Virus record (IMG/VR): IMGVR_UViG_3300032293_001631 | Span: 1 to 64,000 of that record | Source of the DNA: a virus | Direction: 5' to 3' (one strand) | DNA: 64,000 nucleotides | Part shown: positions 32,758 through 43,300 of the stretch, piece by piece | Position numbering within the stretch: position 1 is the stretch's first letter | Layout of the letters: each line of letters opens with the position of its first letter | Notes under the pieces: generated by a model | What the model saw: the letters and a program-made list of their open reading frames with translations, nothing else | Told to the model about the DNA's origin: nothing | Database searches by the model: none | Made by a program: the position numbers and the translations under genes

Positions 32758-34200
32758 TTGGCTAATTTACTTGGTAATGATTTTTTCTATTCTGCTAAAC
32801 TTGGTTTCGAATTTGAGTTTTATAGCAACTTAAATAGAAACGAAATAGCATATGACCTTGGCAAGGTCCTTGGAAAAAAAGTGCTAGTTTTTAAAAATTA
32901 TCATTCCAACTTTAAACCAACTAAGGACATTTTTAAGTTAGAACCTGATTATTCGGGAGGCTCAAAAATGGTAGAATTTATTACTGGACCGCTTCCCTAT
33001 TTTGAAGCGGTCGTAATATTAATAAAAACCCTTAAGTGGATAGACGAGAATGGATATACTGATAAGAAATGTGCTTTCCAGTTCGGTGTTAGCATAGACA
33101 CTTCGATTTATCCTGACGTTCCTCCTATGACCCAAATAAATATTCTTAAATTTATATTAGGGTTTGATGAGAATATTATCTATAAAAGATTCCCAGATAG
33201 AATGGGATCTTTATACGCTAAGTCTATAAAAAGAATAGTGCCTTCTAATAAGTTTGTAGATCCCACTAACATATCTTTTATAGACAAGAATCTTTTTGAC
33301 GTTCCTCTCGAAAAAAACATGGGAATTAATTTCTTAAAGGTTCCGGATGGATATTTTGAGGTTAGATATTTAGGAGGTAAGGATTATCAGAAAAAATATA
33401 ATGCTATAAAGGATGTAATAGACTATATAGTAACTTATACTGTTGATGTCCTTAGATTCAATAACGGATTTACAGAGAATGATGTTAAGATTCTTAAATT
33501 ATTTCTGAATGAGATATACAAGAATTCATCGACATTTATAGATCCTGAGACGTTTCAAAAGAATTATCCTCACTTAAATGTAATGGTTGATCTTAGATCT
33601 GATCCACAGATTTTAAGATCTTTCTTCCTTAATATAAGAGAGGTTCTTTACGATATAATAGTAGAGAATAATATAAAGGAAGGAATTATAAATTACGATA
33701 GTAATCTTGGTAAATTCCAGCTAAAAGATATTAAAACCCAAAGAGCTTACTTGTTGAAGGACTATGATATTTTAGAAAGCGAAATAGCTGGAAATGTTTT
33801 AAACTGTAGATTGTTTACTTGTAAACTTAACGATTGCACTATTGAAGAATGTGATTTGATAACGAATAATGAAATAAACAGATCTAAAATAATGGTTTCT
33901 GATATTTATTTCACAAACACAGTTCATGATAGTTATATTGATAACAAGGAGAAGGAAATAAACTGTGAAGTATTTGGTGGTATAATTAGATCTGGGTTTA
34001 TTGGGAAACTTGCTACTATATCTCCAGAAACTGAAATAGTTAAAGAGGCTGAGGACGATAAGAAATTAAAAGGAAGTTCTAAAAAACAACAGTTCCCAAA
34101 TAGAAACGAGGGTGAAGCTCTTTCTAAGCCAGTAAGATTTGGTGATAACAATTCTAAGCCATCAGGTATTCCTGGAATAAACTTCAAATCAAATAATTAA
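32758..34200 (+). CDS. Amidoligase-like protein with pentapeptide-like C-terminal helix
   Basis: A 480-residue protein from a TTG start (MANLLGND); no other early start exists. It resembles the amidoligase/glutamine-synthetase-like fold: KLGFEFEFY near residue 15, DYSGGSKMVEFITGPLPYFE near 65-80, and AFQFGVSIDTS around 105. The typical His-x-His of family members is replaced by FQFG, so catalytic activity is doubtful. Residues ~345-410 (NCRLFTCKLNDCTIEECDLI) look like a right-handed beta-helix of pentapeptide type. The C-terminus is Pro/Asn-rich. Function in virion or assembly unknown. Confidence 0.55.
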   Translation: MANLLGNDFFYSAKLGFEFEFYSNLNRNEIAYDLGKVLGKKVLVFKNYHSNFKPTKDIFKLEPDYSGGSKMVEFITGPLPYFEAVVILIKTLKWIDENGYTDKKCAFQFGVSIDTSIYPDVPPMTQINILKFILGFDENIIYKRFPDRMGSLYAKSIKRIVPSNKFVDPTNISFIDKNLFDVPLEKNMGINFLKVPDGYFEVRYLGGKDYQKKYNAIKDVIDYIVTYTVDVLRFNNGFTENDVKILKLFLNEIYKNSSTFIDPETFQKNYPHLNVMVDLRSDPQILRSFFLNIREVLYDIIVENNIKEGIINYDSNLGKFQLKDIKTQRAYLLKDYDILESEIAGNVLNCRLFTCKLNDCTIEECDLITNNEINRSKIMVSDIYFTNTVHDSYIDNKEKEINCEVFGGIIRSGFIGKLATISPETEIVKEAEDDKKLKGSSKKQQFPNRNEGEALSKPVRFGDNNSKPSGIPGINFKSNN

Positions 34201-34204
34201 TGTC

Positions 34205-34984
34205 ATGACTGAAGCAGATCTAATACAGGAAATAAAAGATGACATATCTCATTCTTGTGCATTACCTTACAATCTAAATGAGCAAGAGATAAAAAGGATC
34301 ATTAAAAGAGCAAGAGCATACTTTTATGATAACTATCAATATGCAGTAGAAGATAGAATTTTTGTATTAGGGAGAGAGCTTTTTTCAACACCTGCTTTCA
34401 GAGCAACTAGACAAATACAAATGCCTCAGTGTGTGAGATCTATATACGAGGTAAGAGAGGTTAACGGAGGAGGATTGATCGGTACACCGGATAAAGATTT
34501 TGGTGACTCTAAACTTTTAGGATCTGAGCTTATGCTTTCTCCTTTTGTTGGGGATAACCTAGTTTATAGAACGGTTTTATATTCATTCTTCGATTTAGCA
34601 AAAGCTTATCTTTTGGAAACATATGCTTTTAATTATAACAAAAACACCAAAAGATTAACCATACTAGGTAGAGATCCTAATAGAACTTACCAAACAGACG
34701 GAGGAAGCTCCAGTACTCTTTTTACTGGTACCGATGTTGGTGTAAGAGCATACATTGATATACCGGAAGAAAATCTATATGATGACGAACTATTTGTTAG
34801 ATATTGTTTAGCAGAGGGTAAAATAAATATAGGTAGATTACTAGGTACATTCGAATACAATCTCCCTGGTGGTGTTAGAGTCAACTATAATAATATACAA
34901 ACTATAGGATCCACAGAAAAACAGGAGATTATCCAGATGATAAAAGACGAGAATACTCCTTCATACTTCTTGCAGTGGAATTAA
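34205..34984 (+). CDS. Putative virion protein
   Basis: A 259-residue protein: MTEADLIQEIKDDISHSCAL, LNEQEIKRIIKRARAYFYDN, then TRQIQMPQCVRSIYEVREVN, LVYRTVLYSFFDLAKAYLLE and a C-terminal beta block ending YFLQWN. It resembles small structural proteins of T4-like phages (adaptor or neck-type), but no family is recognised with confidence. It sits between the amidoligase-like gene and gp25, so a tail or baseplate role is the parsimonious reading. Begins 4 nt after the previous stop. Confidence 0.55.
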   Translation: MTEADLIQEIKDDISHSCALPYNLNEQEIKRIIKRARAYFYDNYQYAVEDRIFVLGRELFSTPAFRATRQIQMPQCVRSIYEVREVNGGGLIGTPDKDFGDSKLLGSELMLSPFVGDNLVYRTVLYSFFDLAKAYLLETYAFNYNKNTKRLTILGRDPNRTYQTDGGSSSTLFTGTDVGVRAYIDIPEENLYDDELFVRYCLAEGKINIGRLLGTFEYNLPGGVRVNYNNIQTIGSTEKQEIIQMIKDENTPSYFLQWN

Positions 34985-35006
34985 TTTATTGTGTTATTAA
35001 TTCTTG

Positions 35007-35016
35007 GAATATATAG
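35007..35016 (+). promoter_or_regulatory. Candidate late promoter element of the gp25 gene
   Basis: GAATATATAG ends 6 nt before the ATG at 35023, in a 38-bp gap. Confidence 0.35.
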
Positions 35017-35022
35017 AGCAAG

Positions 35023-35394
35023 ATGGCAAGATTTTCTGAAATTTATCCAAGGAATCCTGATGATCCAAATTACAAGGAGGGTCTTTTACATACCGATGAT
35101 GAGGTAGAAATCCTTATTGGTATGATTAAGAATTGTATGCTTTCTAGACCTGGTGAGGTTTTAGGAGATCCTTATTTTGGTATAGATCTAGAAGGGCTTA
35201 TATTTGATCTTGGTGTAGACCAGAACACTTTAACTAGAGCTATAGATCTTCATCTCATGACGTATGTACCTATAGCTTATTCCCTTTTTAATGTTGAATT
35301 CAAAATCGGATTTTTTCAGGGTGATACTAGAGATGCTTGCGTTATCGATTTTGCAATAAAGGGTAACCCTATATTAGGAATTAAAATATTATAA
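35023..35394 (+). CDS. Baseplate wedge protein gp25-like
   Basis: A 123-residue protein, near the family's usual ~130. Blocks: DDEVEILIGMIKNCMLSRPGE with the conserved R-P-G-E (SRPGEVLGDPYFGIDL), then LIFDLGVDQNTLTRA and ACVIDFAIKG. RPGE followed by DP.FG is the diagnostic motif of gp25/W-type proteins, which connect wedge and tail sheath and carry the lysozyme-like sheath-initiator fold. It precedes gp6 by 1 nt, the same order as in contractile tails (gp25-gp6). Confidence 0.88.
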   Translation: MARFSEIYPRNPDDPNYKEGLLHTDDEVEILIGMIKNCMLSRPGEVLGDPYFGIDLEGLIFDLGVDQNTLTRAIDLHLMTYVPIAYSLFNVEFKIGFFQGDTRDACVIDFAIKGNPILGIKIL

Positions 35395-35395
35395 A

Positions 35396-37093
35396 ATGGA
35401 TTTATTATCAAAAAATCGGGCAAAGATATCTGACTTATTAACACAGACTTTTGAGTTAATACAGGCAAGATATGGAATGTCTAATCAGCTATTTACCGTA
35501 GCTTCGGTGTGGGGACAAATAATATTTGTTTTAGATAACCTTTCCCAATTTATCTTATTCTTCATTGAGGATTCAATAACTGAATTAAACATAAACACAG
35601 CTACCAGAGAATCGTCTATATATGGATTGGCAGCTTTAACTGGGCACAATCCAACTAGAGCAATATCAGCTAAAGGAGAGGTTATTATAAAATGGAACGG
35701 TAAAGGATTTGAAGATATTGGAGGAAGCGCGGTTCTTATTCCTAAAAACTCCGAGATCAAATGTGTAAATAATGGTAAAACATATCTGCTTAAATTTCCA
35801 CAAGAATACACAAGACTAAATCTAGATAGCACATCAAATTTAGCATGTTCTGTAGTAGAAGGAACGCTAAATGTAAATCAATATACCGGGAATGGTGGGA
35901 AACTCCAAAGCTATAATATCTCTTCAAGAGGAACTTCGAGTATAGAAAACTTTGAAGTTTATGTTAAAGTTAACGGTGTTGAATGGAAACAATACGATTC
36001 TCTCTATGATATTCCTAGGAACGGATTAGGGTACATAGTAAAAAGTTCCATAATATCTGGTATAGATATATTTTTTGGAACGGGTGACTTTGGGTTACCT
36101 CCATCGTCTGGATCTATAATAGAAGTTACCTACCTAGAATCTGCTGGTGCTTCTGGTAATATAGTTGTAGACGACTCTGCACAGGTTATATTTAGATTTG
36201 ATTCTGAGGGAACAGATCTTTTTGGCAATACAGTAACTCTTGCAGATGTTCTTCAAATTTCTTGTACTATTGCTCCACAACTTGGAGCTGGACAGGAGCC
36301 AGTAGATCTAACAAGACTAATAGCTCCTAAGACATCAAGAAGTTTTGTTTTAGCAAATCCTACTAACTACATAACTTTCTTTGAAAAGTTTGGGCAATTT
36401 TCCATAATAGAAGCCTTTACAACTTTTGACGATCAGTACATAGATGACGATAATATTATTTACTTGATACTTGTACCAGATATACAATTGACTTTAAAAA
36501 GCAACGAAACGTATTTTGATATACCGGTTTCCAGATTTAAATTAACTCAACCACAAAGAGATAGAATAAATCAATTATTAGATGAGAGCGGACAGAAAAT
36601 AGTTACCACTGAGGTAAGAATATTAGATCCTGTCATTAAAAAATATGTTGTTAACATCTCAATAAGTATATTCGAGGGGAATGATCCTGATACTGTAAAG
36701 TCACAGATAGTAAATACAATGAGCGATTACTTTTTGAATATCAGAAGAAGAGATAAGATCCCGAGATCGGATTTAATCGCTGCGGTAGAAGAAATAGAAG
36801 GGGTGGATTCGGTTTCACTTTATTTTGTTGGTGAAGAAAACGAAGCTGCTAAGGCACAAAATCCAAATTCACCAGAGATTGGCTTTGATGAATTTGGTGA
36901 TATAGTTATGAGTAAGGACGAGATAGTTATTATATCCGGAGGATGGGAAGATAGAAACGGGATCTTTTACGATCTTGGAGCTGGTATGAATACCCTGTCA
37001 TCTATAAATATAGATATTAGATCTATTGTTCCTTTCACTTATAACTCGAGAGTTAATAATATATTAAAGAGCTCGTTAAAAACAGGAAACTAA
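35396..37093 (+). CDS. Baseplate wedge protein gp6-like (baseplate J family)
   Basis: A 565-residue protein, T4 gp6 being 660. The N-terminus has KISDLLTQTFELIQARYG and INTATRESSIYGLAALTGHN, a conserved R...S...LA...G motif of baseplate J-like proteins. GGSAVLIPKNSEIKCVNNGK follows, and a beta-rich C-terminal half (KKYVVNISISIFEGNDP) with IRRRDKIPRSDLIAAVEEIEGVDSVSLYF, the conserved end region. It forms the wedge ring around the hub. The next gene overlaps no sequence but follows after 1 nt, as do the surrounding wedge genes. Confidence 0.85.
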   Translation: MDLLSKNRAKISDLLTQTFELIQARYGMSNQLFTVASVWGQIIFVLDNLSQFILFFIEDSITELNINTATRESSIYGLAALTGHNPTRAISAKGEVIIKWNGKGFEDIGGSAVLIPKNSEIKCVNNGKTYLLKFPQEYTRLNLDSTSNLACSVVEGTLNVNQYTGNGGKLQSYNISSRGTSSIENFEVYVKVNGVEWKQYDSLYDIPRNGLGYIVKSSIISGIDIFFGTGDFGLPPSSGSIIEVTYLESAGASGNIVVDDSAQVIFRFDSEGTDLFGNTVTLADVLQISCTIAPQLGAGQEPVDLTRLIAPKTSRSFVLANPTNYITFFEKFGQFSIIEAFTTFDDQYIDDDNIIYLILVPDIQLTLKSNETYFDIPVSRFKLTQPQRDRINQLLDESGQKIVTTEVRILDPVIKKYVVNISISIFEGNDPDTVKSQIVNTMSDYFLNIRRRDKIPRSDLIAAVEEIEGVDSVSLYFVGEENEAAKAQNPNSPEIGFDEFGDIVMSKDEIVIISGGWEDRNGIFYDLGAGMNTLSSINIDIRSIVPFTYNSRVNNILKSSLKTGN

Positions 37094-37094
37094 A

Positions 37095-37340
37095 ATGGAA
37101 AAGAAAAGCTGGTTTGAATTTATAAACTCTCAGAACGATGTTAGATCTAATGTTGGTTTTGATTACGAAGGAAAAATATTCCAAAAGACATTGTCTAATC
37201 CTGTATTAAATGGTGATAATAATAGATTGGTAATATTAGCAAGTATAGAGAAAGTTGTTTATTCCCTGTTTGAAACTACTAAGTATATAAAGAACTATTT
37301 TAATTATACTGTTCCTAAAAATAACAAATACGTAAGATAG
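37095..37340 (+). CDS. Hypothetical 81-residue protein in the wedge module
   Basis: Begins MEKKSWFEFINSQNDVRSN and ends NYFNYTVPKNNKYVR. A small, mostly alpha/beta protein with no recognised family. It lies with 1-nt gaps between the gp6-like gene and the gp7-like gene, so it is almost certainly co-translated with the wedge complex and could be a small wedge component. The conserved position is its only evidence of function. Confidence 0.6.
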   Translation: MEKKSWFEFINSQNDVRSNVGFDYEGKIFQKTLSNPVLNGDNNRLVILASIEKVVYSLFETTKYIKNYFNYTVPKNNKYVR

Positions 37341-37341
37341 A

Positions 37342-40300
37342 ATGGCTTTTGAAAATCTTTTATTCTTTAATAAAAAAGGGGACCAATATAATTTTAAATG
37401 GAATGGTGAATATTGGGAGGGATCGGTTCTATTTGAGGTAGTATCCGAAAAACTTTTTGAGATTGAACACATATTCGTAATTGAAAAATTTCTAAACCCA
37501 TCTTCTGAAATAAAATATGGATTTCCACACTCTTATGGAGTTAGCCCGGGTGCTCCTGTTTGGAGAACTAGATGGGTTTCCAATTACGATGGAAGGACCA
37601 ACGTAGAATCCATAATTTATACATACGAGCTTGGTGTTGATGGAAATCTGGATGCTCCTATACTCGTTAAGTCTAATAATATTGAGTTTTATCCTGAGGT
37701 TGTAAGTGGCGATACTATTTCATCTCCTGGTGGAATAGTTATCAGTAACGATATCAATCCATCTTCAATGCAAATCAATATTGCATTAAACTCTAACACT
37801 GAAGGGATATATGACAGAACTTTAATATTAGAAGACTATACTGATCCTAATAATCCGGTAACTATAATGTCTATTAACTTCCACGGTGAAGTAGAAGGCG
37901 AAGATAGTAGATTGTCTGTTATTCTAGGTAACTTTGGTAGATCATTTAATCCGGATGACGCTTTTATAGTAAGAGAAAGTGATATAAAGGAAGAATTTCC
38001 AGATTATGAGATAATAAACAAGAAAAGAAAGGAGTTACTTCTCACTGGGGAAAGTATATTCCCGTATTTAGGTTCATATAAGTCTCTTTTCAATGCAATA
38101 AAATTCTTTGGATACTATGATCTTAGAGTAAAAGAATATTGGCTAAATATAAAAAAAGATGATGCTGATACATTAACACCTTTACAGCAAAATCAAAAGA
38201 TTTTAGATCAGCTATCACAGCCAAACTTAGAGGGCCAAAGTAAATTGGAACTGATAAGTAGTTTAATAAAAGACGAGAACGAGGGAAAATACAAGCAAGT
38301 AGAGATATACGGTAAAAAGAAGGACGGTACATTCGGACTAAAAAAACAGCTGGATAAAATATTCCCTTCTAAATCTTATAAGAAAACCGCTTTATTTGGT
38401 CTTTTCTATGATATTAACAGAGTAGTAGAGGATCAAGATGAGGATCAATACGGATACCCAATAGTTGAAGATAGCTTCTTGTTTAGTCCAGAGGAAGTAC
38501 TTATAAAGCTATTCGGACTAAAAGAAAGATTAAAAAGAGATTACCTTCCATTAAATGCCAGGATTATTGATATAACCGGAGAGGGTGTTTATTTTAATAT
38601 TTATAAAACAAGAGGCTGGACAGATTCTGTAGACATAAGTGAAATTAAAGGCGGTATAGAGGTTGACTTTACTGTTTTCCCTAATGAAGGTTACATAGAG
38701 GATTTAAGACCTTTTTATACAAAGCCAAATCAATCGGGCCTTTTATATCCTGCAGTAAATGGAACTGAGGCGGGCATAAGTCTTTATGGTAATACTGTAG
38801 ATCCTTATTCGTTCTTCCAGAAATATCCTAAATCAGCAATACCAGCATTAGAAACTGCAGTAAGAAGCTTTTATGATGATGTTAAATCTGGAGAAATGCC
38901 TAAGTTTCTTGGAGATGGGGATTACGATCCGCCAGGGTATAAACTATTTTCTGATAGCAGTGACTATGTTTTTCCTGCTGGGTGTCCTATCATAATAACG
39001 AATAATACCTTTGATCTCTCTTGGGAAGAAATAAGTGGTAGCTGGACATCTTTCGATACAACAATAACCCTAACTGATTTAGATATAGCTAGTTACACTA
39101 GTACAGCTTCACAAAATCCAGGAGGACCTTTACAAAATGCCTATAGTACTGACACATTTACATTGCCTGATACTTTTCCTAGCAATACAACAATTAATAT
39201 AGGAACAGGAAAGGATTGGTTTTCTACCACATCTCCAGAGGTTATATTTGTAAGAGTGGAATCAGTGGACTCTCCTGGTAATTTAGTTTTAGGATACTGT
39301 AGTTCTGGAGATTATAATACACTAACCGGAGATCTTTATATTGAATTCGTATACACAAGGGGATCTGGAGAATATTCAAATTGGAAGGTCAGTCCGACGA
39401 ATATTAAATTCAGTTCTTATGTTTTTGATTACTATCAGAATTTTGTACACTCTAACGGATTTTATTCTTGGGACAGAATACCATATTTGGATTTCTATGA
39501 AATAGAATGGACAATATACAAGGATGATGACGATAAGCCTTATTATTTCCAGATAACTGGTGATTTACCGGGATTGGATACTCTCGTACATTTTTTACCA
39601 TATGACGGGGAGTACAATGTTAAATGTAGAGTTTGGGACACATTAAATTCTATATCTCTGGGTATAAAAAGAGGGATAGTAAAAGTAGATAAGAGGGGAA
39701 TAGAACTAAATACGATTACTAGATTTAGAGAATCCGAAATCTATAACTGGGACAATATGCCTCTTAAATGGGATAGCTATTTTTCTCAATGGATTTTCCC
39801 AGTAGAGAACACAAGTAACTTATTAGATATTTCACAATTTATACAGAACTATCCTGAATACTCTAATAACTTTAATGAGGGTCAACAATGCGAGGTGTTA
39901 ACTAAATTACCTGAAGTTAAAGCCACCGCAACTTTCGATATAGGTGCGGATGAAATAGGTATATCTAGTATTGTTAGCTCTTATAACGGAAGTGGATATG
40001 ATTTAGCTACTGTTACTACTTTAACTCCTCATGGGTATTCATCAGGATCAACTGTTTGGATATACGATGCAGCCGGCGCTCCTTATGGACAATACCCTAT
40101 AACAGTTACTGGAAGCAACACATTTGAGATCCCTGACATAATTATTACTCCTATAAGCGGTGGGAATGTTTATGGATCGGGTACAATAAATATAATAATT
40201 GATTCCGTTCAGGTAGCGTCTTGTAATTTTCAGGGTGATTTAAATTCAACGACATCTTTACTGTATAGTATCATAAATGCTTCTCCAATAAATCCAAAGT

Positions 40301-43300
40301 ATAAAGTTGTATCCTTAGTTGATTCAGTTATTCCTGGATACAAGACTTTTACTATACAAGCGCCAAACAACTCCGGTTCTTTATGGAACGGTAAGTCAGT
40401 TATAATACAGGTAACCGGATCAATACTAGCATCTCCTATATCTACTAGCTTCTCTGGTGGTGTTAACGAAACAGAATCTTACGTTCCTTATGACTTCGTT
40501 ACTATCCCTAAAAAGGAAATGAAGTACTGGGGTACTAAAAGGTTATCATGGGAAACTTTTGAAGATTTTGCTTTTGAAAAAGCTTATGCTCATACATGGG
40601 ATATGTACGACTACCATAATGATTGGCTAGGTGGGTTCGATTTATATTCACTACAATATGGTGATAGGATTAGAGTTACTAGTGATTCTTCTGGAATAAT
40701 ATTAACTGAAACAGATTCGCCGAATAATAATTATTTAGATTTAGAGGAAGCAGCAGACCAATTAAACAATTCTGGTGATGTAAACATTGATAGGTTTGAT
40801 TACACTGTAAGAGGATTCTCAGCTCTTCCTAATAATTTCTATATAAATAGTAATCCAATCTCTCCTGATCTTAGTACAAATCCAGGACCTAAGAATATAA
40901 CTTCTAAATTTTTCAAGATTCCAACATATTCACCTGTTCTTTTCGAGCCAACAGGATTAGCTTGGGATGCTGATGGAGATATATGGGTAACTGGGGAGGA
41001 TGTTATAAAATTTGATGGATTAAATTACACCACTTATGACTCTACTAACAGTGTAATGCCTGGTGTATCTATTTTAACAAATTGTATAAAAATTGATAGG
41101 AACGATGTTAAATGGATCGGTGTAGAAAACAGTTTAACACCTCTGGTTAAAATAGACGATAGAGATCCTTCTAACAGCTTAGCTTATTCCGTAAGTGATT
41201 TCGTAGACAATGGAGGAAACCCAGTTAGTCCTATAACTGCTTCAAGTATAAATGCGATAGAAATAAATCCACAGAGCGGAGATATATTTGCAGCATTTAC
41301 TTGTAACTCATCGCCTTCTTTTGACGGTCTTTTATTTTATGATTCTCATGCTAATTCTTGGGGACTTTATACAACAGCCAATTCTGATATTCCTTCAGAT
41401 AATATTAGGGATCTTAGATTAGAATACTATGGAATAAATAAATGGTATTTGTGGATAGCCACAGACAATGGACTATCAAGATTTAACGGCGTTAATTTTA
41501 AAAATTATAACGATGGAAATTCGGGACTACCTGATAATGATGTTTATTCGATTGAGCTTGATAAATTAGATCACAAATGGATAGGAACTGGATCTTCATT
41601 AGTTTATTGGGATAATACAAGATGGGCAGTATGGAACAATGGAACTAATCCAGAGATATCAACTGGAAAGTTCGGTAATATCGTAGAGACTGGTAATGCT
41701 AACATATGGTTTACAATAGATCAGGGATCTTCTCCAGGAAATGCGGAGCTATATTTCTTTGATGGATATTTCTTTACTAAAGTTTTATACAGGAACGATG
41801 GAATTTCTTTAATAAATCCTTGTAATGTACTACACGGTAAAACACTTCTTTCTGCTCCATGGAAAACAATTAAAAATGGAGAAACTACATATCCTAGAAA
41901 TTTGATATTCCTGACAGAGGACGGCGAGATAGGAAAGCTTGACTATATTATACCTCATGTACATGCAAGTTCTAAAATATCTGATGTACAGGGGTGGGAT
42001 TTCGTTTATCATGAATCTTCTACACCTCTTCCTTCCATAGAGTATATTTATAACAGCGCTATAGGCAACTCACAGTTAGGATTTAGCTTTGTAGTAGGAC
42101 CTTTTAATGACAATATAACACTAAACTCTGATTACACTAGACCAGTGATGCCTAATGTCGATAGATATTCATGGTATAAGCCCGTTTGGCAGCGTTATAA
42201 CATCGATCGTCTGAAAGACCAGTTTCCATCTTTGAATCTGGATCATGTCTTCTTATACGCGCCCTTACGAGATATTATAGAGGGTAAAGCAACGAAAGAA
42301 CCTTACTGGAAAAATTCACAAATAGAAAGGATAGCTCAGAAAAAATCTAGGGATCTTTTCGAGAATTTTGAATGGGTTATAACTCTAGGAAATAGCGACC
42401 CAGATCAGGGGGTTAAGGTCACAGTAGATAATGAAGGGGATATTATTGCTATCGGAGATTTCAATGGTACTATATTCATGGGAGAGGTAAACAATATAGG
42501 TACTCAAGACGTTTATTTAACAACATTAGACCAGGGTGTTTATATAGCAAAATATAACAAAGGCGGTGTATTACAATGGGCAAGATCAATTGACTCAACA
42601 TCTCCACAAGGTCCTATATTCGGAAGATCTGTTGTAACAGATGAAGGCGGGAACATTTACGTAGTTTGTGATAACAATCTAACAGGATTTATAGAAATAA
42701 ACAAATACAATTCTGGAGGAGATCTTCTAAATATAATAAACATACCAGTTACACCTTCCCAATTTTTGGGTGATATTAAAGTAGACAAATATGAAAATGT
42801 CTATATATGTGGCGGATTTGAAGGAACACTTAATCTTGGTATTTATACATTAACATCATCTGGACAAGATTCTGGATTCGTTGCTAAACTAGATTCCACT
42901 TTAAATTTTGTTTGGGCTAAGCAATTAACAGATGGAACTTATTCCAAAGCTAATGAAATAGCTATATTAAAAGAGGAATATCTTTATTTAACGGGTGTTT
43001 TTGAAACTGAGATAAATCTAGATCCTATCCAGCTATCTGGTGTTGGTAATCCGGATATGTTTGTAGCTAAAATTTACACGGGAGATGGAACATGTCTATG
43101 GGCAGATAGCTTTGCTTATAACGCATCTACATCATTTACAGATACTTCAATTTGTGTAGATCCTAAAGGACATGTTTTAATAACTGGATCATTCCAAGGT
43201 ACTATAGAAATAGAGGATAAACAGCTTTCATCATTCCCTGGAGTAAATGATATATTCCTGATAAAACTTCTGTCTACTGGAAAATTGGTTTGGATGAAGA

